Source of the DNA: Acanthornis magna
Lineage: Eukaryota; Chordata; Aves; Passeriformes; Acanthizidae
DNA length: 64,000 nucleotides
Direction of reading: 5' to 3'
Assembly (NCBI GenBank): GCA_036785705.1
Contig: JAWUZG010000970.1
Span: 1-64,000, forward strand
The notes beneath the pieces are model-generated. The model had not been told where the DNA came from, ran no database searches, and saw only the letters and a list, made by a program, of their open reading frames with translations. The translations under genes and the position numbers were made by a program. This document shows, in pieces, positions 53,987-61,900 of the stretch. Position 1 is the first letter of the stretch, and each line of letters starts with the position of its first letter.

Positions 53987-54281
53987 CTGCAAGTTTCGAA
54001 TTAATACTCAAATAAAGGCAGTTCTATATACACACCCAATCCAAAATATGAAAATGAAGAAGGTTTTCAGGCTGTAAAGCTAAAATATCAAGCTTCTCAC
54101 AGCTGGGCTGAGTGGATTTGAGAATCCCTTAGAGTCAGCATTAACCATCACTGATGCACAAGCACAGCTCAGTTTGAAGAGATTTGTGCTTACTTTGTGA
54201 TTAAAGGCTGGCAACTCATAAAATAGAAAGAAGGAGAGAAAGAAATAAAGCTTGTCTGCAGACAAATAGATTCCAGCCTAC

Positions 54282-54368
54282 CTGCTTTTTGTACTTCTGT
54301 CCATAACTCTGGTAAGCTGGTGCTTTTCTGTGCCGATGAAACTATCATTGAATTGATTGTCTCAGTTG
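54282..54368 (-). other. Candidate exon A of an unassigned minus-strand gene
   Basis: On the minus strand a pyrimidine-rich acceptor (CATCCCTTCGGTTTCCTTAG) is followed by 87 bp (29 codons, phase 1 to phase 1) and a donor GCAG|GTAGGC. The open frame reads TETINSMIVSSAQKST then SLPELWTEVQKA(G), a polar, exon-like peptide. Its ending (LPEL...VQKAG) resembles that of candidate exon B (LPEE...IQKAG), in the same frame and phase. That suggests a small in-phase exon that was duplicated, or coincidence. No known protein was recognised. Confidence 0.25.
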
Positions 54369-55685
54369 CTAAGGAAACCGAAGGGATGATGCTAATGGAT
54401 ACTATTTATGACACTGGAAACCTCAGAAAACATTTGCCATGAAAAGATGGTGTCACAAGTTAGTTAAAAACTACATTGAGTCTTAGCACAGAAAAGAGAG
54501 ATAGGATTTCTTCCTTTCTGTCTTCCTGCTGACATTTTATTTTTTATCAGATACTAATAGCTTTATGCTTGGTTTAACTGTCAGCACCACTTTACAGTCA
54601 TGTTTCTAGCTTTATTTCAAAACACAGAAGTTAGCTCAAACACATTCATTCTAATTCTAAGTAGTAGAATCCAGGATTTTTTTAAAGCATCACACATGAT
54701 GCAAAATAGGATTCGATTTTGGGAATGTCCTCAAGAAGACAGAATTTTTGAATCAAAAACATTGGATTTGAGATTCTTTCACCTTTGCTCTTATAAGCTG
54801 TAAGTTATGGAAGATTTTCATAATAGACACAGCAGATCTCATAAACTACATTATTATGTTACAAACTGTTACATTTTCAGGAACCTATGTTTATATTAAA
54901 AAAATAAATAATCTCCATTAAAAGGAGACAGACAAAAGCACCAGGGAACTGTAAACTATTTTTTCTTTTTCCGCAAGCTATATGTTCACAGCATGAGTCA
55001 TGTATCAAAAGCAACCAAACAAGTCTGAACTTATACCAGTGAAGGATCAAGCTCCAGGCACTTATTTATTTACAGAGGGCTCGAGGAGTTATTTCTGCAC
55101 TGGAGTCACAGATGACCCATAGTCAGACACCTTGTTGCCATGGAAATCTCACATCACCACTCTCTGCCTTGCTCCCATCCAAGATCCTCCTTTGCATCCT
55201 GGTTGCTCCCTGCTTGTCACAGCTTCCCTCATTTTGGGCAGGCAGCAGCTGCTGGCAGGACTGGGTAACCCTGCCGGGGTTACTTCCAGAAATAGGAAGT
55301 TTCAAAAAAGTGATTTTTTTTAGGATTATGATATTTGACTGAACATCTTCTGCCATCTTACATTCTCATGCACACCTCCAAAGTTGTGTCTCATTGCTAA
55401 TTAGTGTTACAAAGAAATAAACAGAGAAACTAGTGCCCTTCCATGCTGGTAAGAGAGTAGAAAGTTCCAGCCAATTAACAGGAATTTGTTCCTGGAGAAA
55501 AGAAAGAAAAATAATATCTAATGACTGCTTATGCTCATGGGAGAGCCATTCACTGAGGCAATTCAGTGACAGCTCATAAGGTGCACCCAAGACAAAGCAA
55601 CATAAAACCCAAAAACTCACACACATCCCAATCCCCCAGAATGCTAAAAGGTACAGGGAAGCATACACCCCACCTGAGCACACAC
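54369..55685. other. Non-coding DNA, nothing recognised
   Basis: AT-rich with a GC-richer part at 55.1-55.3 kb that is open on both strands for about 60-77 codons. No family resemblance. Confidence 0.5.
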
Positions 55686-55790
55686 TCATAGAATCTCTCG
55701 AGTTTGAAGAGACCAGTAAGGATGAGAGTCAAACTCCCTGTTCTTTGCAGGGCTACCTAAAACTCAACCATGTGGCTTTAGATATTTTCT
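55686..55790 (-). mobile_element. CR1 3' fragment, minus orientation
   Basis: TCATAGAATCTCTCGAGTTTG and GAAGAGACCAGTAAGGATGA, then CCCTGTTCTTTGCAGGGCTA and CCATGTGGC, follow the reversed 3' end of a CR1 subfamily. The copy is short and 5'-truncated, and its right border is approximate. Confidence 0.6.
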
Positions 55791-57442
55791 GCAAAATCTC
55801 TGCTGCTGAAAATCTCTGCATAATGGGGAACAATTATACCTCTTTAGTTGTTGTTGTTGCTGCACCCCTGCTTCTATTTTAGATTCTCCACTCCAGGATC
55901 ATACATCTATATACACATGAAAAATACTGCTCTTTCCTAATAGAGCAGGTAGGAACAAGGGCCTAAAATAAGTTAGAAAACATAGGAATCAGAAAACTTA
56001 TTGGAAGAAATATGGGACAAGAGTACATTATACCATCTCAACAAATGCAGGGCATTAAAGTCACACAGAGAACGTCCCTTAGCAGGGAAGACAGATGTCT
56101 CCCTGGTTGCAGATATTGACCCTTGGTGATTCTGAAAACATTAAAAAAATAATACTAGTGATTATTTTTCATACAAGTAAACAATTCCATTTTCAGAAAG
56201 GTATCTCAATTTTACCCAGCCTGTAAGCATTAGTACTGCAACCTATCAAGATATACATATTTGAAGTAATTTGAGTATGAGACCATGAACATCACAGTGT
56301 AAGTGAAGGGGAAAAAAAGTTATGACATTTCCAAGTCAGCTTTAGGCAAAACCATTTGAAGAAAACACCATCTTACAACTGCCCAGTGCTGCTGTTCACC
56401 TTTTAGTCTCCTCTGTGGCCTCAGGAGAGAAAGCTAGAAACAGCGTTCCTGACACTTTTACAGCTTGTGAAATTTAAATAGCTCTCTTTTTGTTCAAGAT
56501 TAAAGGATTTTTTCAGTAGTAGTAGTAGTCCCAGCATTGAAAATTAGCCCATTCCAATTAAGGCTTCAACTAGAAGTAATGTCTCCCTTCAGGGAATACA
56601 TGACATTTTAAATTAAGAAACATTCCAGCTAACAAGCCAATAAATCTTCCCAATTAACTGTATCCTCTACTAGTTTATGAGTCTTCTGTTCAATTTGACA
56701 ATCCTAATCTCCCACAGAGTGCAGAAAAGGATGAGACCTCTGTGGAAGTTGCTTTCCATTTCTTGCGGTGGAAGGGGATACAGACACCCTCCCTGACTAC
56801 ACTTTTATTCGACAGATCTGAGCCAAGTGGCACATCAAAGCCCAGCACTCTTCATTGCCGTCACGTGAAAAGATTTTCAGTCAGCCAAAAGCCTCTGTGA
56901 CGCATTTCTCACTCTCCATAAGGAAGCTCTGTGTCAGCGCCACTAGAAACACAGCTCCAAGTGATTCTCTCACAGGAGCACTTTGCGCACTTCTCCATGG
57001 ATTTTTCTCTTACTAATCAAAGCTTTCAGAGAACACAGTCCTAGGATTTGTCCTAGGAGGCAGTGTCAGTGGTGATTGAGGGTTCCAGGTGAGGTAGGCT
57101 GGAGGAGAAAGCAAGTACAAGCCGACCAGTCAGCAGCATTAAATGTAATTTTTCTTTCTGTTTTATAGGTGGGTTTATTCCCTTTTAAAATGTTAAGACG
57201 GTAGCTGAAAAGACCTGCTAAATAGGAGATATAAAAGACACATCTGAAAAGTCACAAGCAGGGAGAAACACAAGCCAAGAGCATGGAAAAAAAAGATCAG
57301 ACTATACAAAGAGATCACTGTGTTTTTAAAAGACAAATGTCAAAAGCTATCATCCTAAATTGGATGAGGCAAGCTGGGGTACTGCCAGACACACTGTAAA
57401 AATAGAGCCTGCTGAAAAACCATGTTGGCTAAACGAGTGTGA
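55791..57442. other. Non-coding DNA, nothing recognised
   Basis: Mostly AT-rich, with a somewhat GC- and CpG-richer stretch at about 56.8-57.0 kb. A short (AGT)n run lies near 56515. No gene could be supported. Confidence 0.5.
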
Positions 57443-58440
57443 TCATGGAAACATGGAATGGTTGAGCTTGGAAGGGACTTCTGGAGACCATCTAGTCCAA
57501 TCCCCCTGCTAAAGCAGCTTCATGTCCAGGTGAGTTTTTAATATCTCCAGAGAAGGAGACTCCACCACTTCTCTGGGCAGCCTATTCCAGAGCTCTGTCA
57601 CTCTCATAGGAAAGAGGGTTTCAGTTAATGCCCATTGATCCTTGTCCTGTCATCAGGCACCATTGCGAAGAGCCTGATCCCATCCTCCTGAAACCCACCC
57701 TTAAGACATTTGTAAGCACTGATAAGATCCCTTTTTGTTTATCTCTTCTCCAGTCAAACTGGCCAAGCTCCCTCAGCCTTTCCTCGTAAGCAACATGCTC
57801 CAGTCCCCCATCCATCTTTACAGCCCTCTGCTGGACCTGCTCCAGCAATTTCTTCTCTTCCCTGAACTGGGAAGCTCAGAACTGGACACAGCCCTCCAGA
57901 TGACACCCCTCTAGGACTGAGCAGAGGGGCAGGATCACCTCCCTCATTCTGCTGGCAATGCTCTGCCTATAATGTACACGAGGGTACAATCGGTTTTCTT
58001 GGCCACAAGGGAACTGCTGGATCATGCACAGCTTGTTGTCCACCAGAACCCCCAGGTCCTTCTCTGCAGCACTATTTGCCAACAGGTCAGTCCCCAGCCT
58101 GTACTGGCACCTGGGGTGGCTCCTCCTCAGGTGCAGGACCCTGCACTTTCCTTCGCTGAAGTTCATTCAGTTTCTCTCCACCCAACTTTCCAGCCTGTCC
58201 AGGTCGCACGGAATGCGAGTGCAGCACTCTGGTGGGTCAGGCATCCCTCCCAGTTTGCATCATTAGCACCTCCGCTCACAGCCCTCTGAGCTCTGCCATT
58301 CAGCCACCTCTCAATCCACCGCACTGTCCGCTAACCCAGCGCACAATTCCCGAGCCTACCTATGTGGATGTTGCAGGAGACAGTGCAGAAAGCCTCGCTG
58401 AAGTCAAGGTAGACAACACCAACTGCTCTCCTTCACCCAC
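57443..58440 (-). mobile_element. CR1 LINE copy, 5'-truncated, with decayed reverse transcriptase end
   Basis: Full-length similarity in reverse orientation to the last kilobase of a chicken-repeat-1 LINE. The 3' end is at the left (AATGGTTGAGCTTGGAAGGG). On the minus strand the C-terminal part of ORF2 can be followed in pieces. From right to left these are YLDFSEAF near 58410, then a thumb-region IERWLNGRAQ near 58300. Next come FSEGKCRVLHL and EKDLGVLVDNKL (58160-58040), and last VEQRAVK/YEERLRELGQF-type sequence (57850-57770). Frameshifts and stops interrupt it. Between LNGRAQ (about 58290) and ANDANWEG (about 58262), roughly 35 conserved codons including the active-site FADD region start are missing, an internal deletion. 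The 5' end coincides with the satellite junction. The copy is dead. Confidence 0.92.
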
Positions 58441-58449
58441 CTCGGCGCC

Positions 58450-58582
58450 CTCCGGCACCTCGCTTCGGCTTGTAGCCGCCTAAGACGCACCTTCGCCGGC
58501 TAGGCGCTCTTAGCTCGCAAAGCGCGAGAAAGAAGCGCACGGCTCTCTGCGGTCCGGCACAGATGCGAACAGAAGAGGCTAC
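58450..58582. repeat. Partial edge monomer of the satellite
   Basis: It begins at CTCCGGCACCTCGC, the last third of the monomer. It carries a private change (CTTGTAGCCG against CTTCTAGCCG elsewhere). The 10 bp before it (CTCGGCGC...) are weakly similar to the expected satellite sequence, so the true border lies between 58440 and 58450. Confidence 0.85.
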
Positions 58583-58603
58583 GTGGAGAATACATTCTCC
58601 ACG
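58582..58603. repeat. 22-bp dyad of the monomer (first of 15)
   Basis: Arms CGTGGAGAAT and ATTCTCCACG are separated by AC. The same dyad recurs once per monomer, at the listed phase marker positions. All copies keep the inner arms, and only the copy at 59741 has lost the outer pair (CATGGAG). It is the strongest two-fold symmetry in the unit and could be a protein site or a cruciform/hairpin. Confidence 0.9.
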
Positions 58604-58669
58604 CACGCTACCTTCTCCGGGCGCTGCAGCTGCACGAGTTTTGTAAGACTAAAGCTGGAGCAAAGTGTT

Positions 58670-58702
58670 TCTCTCTCTCTCTCTCTCACTCCCTCTCTCT
58701 CT
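58670..58702. repeat. CT-rich polypyrimidine tract in the monomer (first copy)
   Basis: A (TC)n run, then ACTCCC or GCTCCC, then CTCTCTCTCTG. The number of TC units changes between monomers and explains the 379/385/389-bp length classes. The A/G difference is one of the subtype markers. Confidence 0.85.
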
Positions 58703-58842
58703 GCACATCGTCCCCGTGTGCCGGTGCTGCCAGAACATCGTAGCAGCGACAAACATCCTTTGGAGATGAGCCTGCATGCTGCTATGCCTGCCGGTGCAGT
58801 TTGAATGTGAAATGCAGGGTGCACAGCAGCTCCGCGTTCTCC

Positions 58843-58915
58843 GGCACCTCGCTTCGGCTTCTAGCCGCCTAAGACGCACCTTCGCCGGCTAGGCGCTCTT
58901 AGCTCGCAAAGCGCG
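58843..58915. repeat. Degenerate internal duplication and hairpins within the monomer (first complete copy)
   Basis: CTTCGGCTTCTAGCCGCC followed by TAAGACGCA, then at once CTTCGCCGGCTAGGCGC followed by TCTTAGCTCGCA. The two adjacent 27-29-bp stretches align with a shared CTTCG, CTAG, CGC and CGCA order. The first holds a CGGCT-TCT-AGCCG hairpin. Right after the second lies a CTCGC/GCGAG inverted repeat. The block is present in every monomer. Confidence 0.6.
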
Positions 58916-61900
58916 AGAAAGAAGCGCACGGCTCTCTGCGGTCCGGCACAGATGCGAACAGAAGAGGCTACGTGGAGAATACATTCTCCACGCACGCTAC
59001 CTTCTCCGGGCGCTGCAGCTGCACGAGTTTTGTAAGACGAAAGCTGGAGCAAAGTGTTTCTCTCTCTCTCTCGCTCCCTCTCTCTCTGCACATTGTCCCC
59101 GTGTGCCGGTGCTGCCAGAACATCGTAGCAGCGACAAACATCCTTTGGAGATGAGCCTGCATGCTGCTATGCCTGCCGGTGCAGTTTGGATGTGAAATGC
59201 AGGGTGCACAGCAGCTCTGCGTTCTCCGGCACCTCGCTTCGGCTTCTAGCCGCCTAAGACGCACCTTCGCCGGCTAGGCGCTCTTAGCTCGCAAAGCACG
59301 AGAAAGAAGCGGACGGCTCTCTGCGGTCTGGCACAGATGCGAACAGAAGAGGCTACGTGGAGAATACATTCTCCACGCACGCTACCTACTCCGGGCGCTG
59401 CAGCTGCACGAGTTTTGTAAGACTAAAGCTGGGGCAAAGTGTTTCTCTCTCTCTCTCACTCCCTCTCTCTCTGCACATTGTCCCCGTGTGCCGGTGCTGC
59501 CAGAACATCGTAGCAGCGACAAACATCCTTTGGAGATGAGCCTGCATGCTGCTATGCCTGCCGGTGCAGTTTGGATGTGAAATGCAGGGTGCACAGCAGC
59601 TCCGCATTCTCCGGCACCTCGCTTCGGCTTCTAGCCGCCTAAGACACACCTTCGCCGGCTAGGCGCTCTTAGCTCGCAAAGCGCGAGAAAGAAGCGCACG
59701 GCTCTCTGCGGTCCGGCACAGATGCGAACAGAAGAGGCTACATGGAGAATACATTCTCCACGCACGCTACCTTCTCCGGGCGCTGCAGCTGCACGAGTTT
59801 TGTAAGACGAAAGCTGGAGCAAAGTGTTTCTCTCTCTCTCTCACTCCCTCTCTCTCTGCACATCGTCCCCGTGTGCCGGTGCTGCCAGAACATCGTAGCA
59901 CCGAGAAACATCCTTTGGAGATGAGCCTGCATGCTGCTATGCGTGCCGGTGCAGTTTGGATGTGAAATGCAGGGTGCACAGCAGCTCCGCGTTCTCCGGC
60001 ACCTCACTTCGGCTTCTAGCCGCCTAAGACGCACCTTCGCCGGCTAGGCGCTCTTAGCTCGCAAAGCGCGAGAAAGAAGCGCACGGCTCTCTGCGGTCCG
60101 GCACAGATGCGAACAGAAGAGGCTACGTGGAGAATACATTCTCCACGCACGCTACCTTCTCCGGGCGCTGCAGCTGCACGAGTTTTGTAAGACTAAAGCT
60201 GGAGCAAAGTGTTTCTTTCTCGCTCCCTCTCTCTCTGCACATTGTCCCCGTGTGCCGGTGCTGCCAGAACATCGTAGCAGCGACAAACATCCTTTGGAGA
60301 TGAGCCTGCATGCTGCTATGCGTGCCGGTGCAGTTTGGATGTGAAATGCAGGGTGCACAGCAGCTCCGCGTTCTCCGGCACCTCGCTTCGGCTTCTAGCC
60401 GCCTAAGACGCACCTTCGCCGGCTAGGCGCTCTTAGCTCGCAAAGCGCGAGAAAGAAGCGCACGGCTCTCTGCGGTCCGGCACAGATGCGAACAGAAGAG
60501 GCTACGTGGAGAATACATTCTCCACGCACGCTACCTTCTCCGGGAGCTGCAACTGCACGAGTTTTGTAAGACTAAAGCTGGAGCAAAGTGTTTCTCTCTC
60601 TCTCTCGCTCCCTCTCTCTCTGCACATTGTCCCCGTGTGCCGGTGCTGCCAGAACATCGTAGCAGCGACAAACATCCTTTGGAGATGAGCCTGCATGCTG
60701 CTATGCCTGCCGGTGCAGTTTGGATGTGAAATGCAGGGTGCACAGCAGCTCCGCGTTCTCCGGCACCTCGCTTCGGCTTCTAGCCGCCTAAGACGCACCT
60801 TCGCCGGCTAGGCGCTCTTAGCTCGCAAAGCGCGAGAAAGAAGCGCACGGCTCTCTGCGGTCCGGCACAGATGCGAACAGAAGAGGCTACGTGGAGAATA
60901 CATTCTCCACGCACGCTACCTTCTCCGGGCGCTGCAGCTGCACGAGTTTTGTAAGACTAAAGCTGGGGCAAAGTGTTTCTCTCTCTCTCTCGCTCCCTCT
61001 CTCTCTGCACATTGTCCCCGTGTGCCGGTGCTGCCAGAACATCGTAGCAGCGACAAACATCCTTTGGAGATGAGCCTGCATGCTGCTATGCGTGCCGGTG
61101 CAGTTTGGATGTGAAATGCAGGGTGCACAGCAGCTCCGCATTCTCCGGCACCTCGCTTCGGCTTCTAGCCGCCTAAGACGCACCTTCGCCGGCTAGGCGC
61201 TCTTAGCTCGCAAAGCGCGAGAAAGAAGCGGACGGCTCTCTGCGGTCCGGCACAGATGCGAACAGAAGAGGCTACGTGGAGAATACATTCTCCACGCACG
61301 CTACCTTCTCCGGGCGCTGCAGCTGCACGAGTTTTGTAAGACGAAAGCTGGAGCAAAGTGTTTCTCTCTCTCTCTCACTCCCTCTCTCTCTGCACATCGT
61401 CCCCGTGTGCCGGTGCTGCCAGAACATCGTAGCACCGAGAAACATCCTTTGGAGATGAGCCTGCATGCTGCTATGCGTGCCGGTGCAGTTTGGATGTGAA
61501 ATGCAGGGTGCACAGCAGCTCCGCGTTCTCCGGCACCTCGCTTCGGCTTCTAGCCGCCTAAGACGCACCTTCGCCGGCTAGGCGCTCTTAGCTCGCAAAG
61601 CGCGAGAAAGAAGCGCACGGCTCTCTGCGGTCCGGCACAGATGCGAACAGAAGAGGCTACGTGGAGAATACATTCTCCACGCACTCTACCTTCTCCGGGC
61701 GCTGCAGCTGCACGAGTTTTGTAAGACGAAAGCTGGAGCAAAGTGTTTCTCTCTCTCTCTCACTCCCTCTCTCTCTGCACATTGTCCCCGTGTGCCGGTG
61801 CTGCCAGAACATCGTAGCAGCGACAAACATCCTTTGGAGATGAGCCTGCATGCTGCTATGCCTGCCGGTGCAGTTTGGATGTGAAATGCAGGGTGCACAG

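Noticed and set aside
1..57442. CRISPR arrays, operons, prokaryotic promoters or phage genes
   Set aside because: The base composition, low coding density and avian retroelements show vertebrate nuclear DNA, and no such structures were seen.
58870..58900. CENP-B box in the satellite (TTCG....A..CGGG)
   Set aside because: TTCGCCGGCTAGGCG and TTCGGCTTCTAGCCG share the TTCG start and spacing but miss the essential A and CGGG positions.
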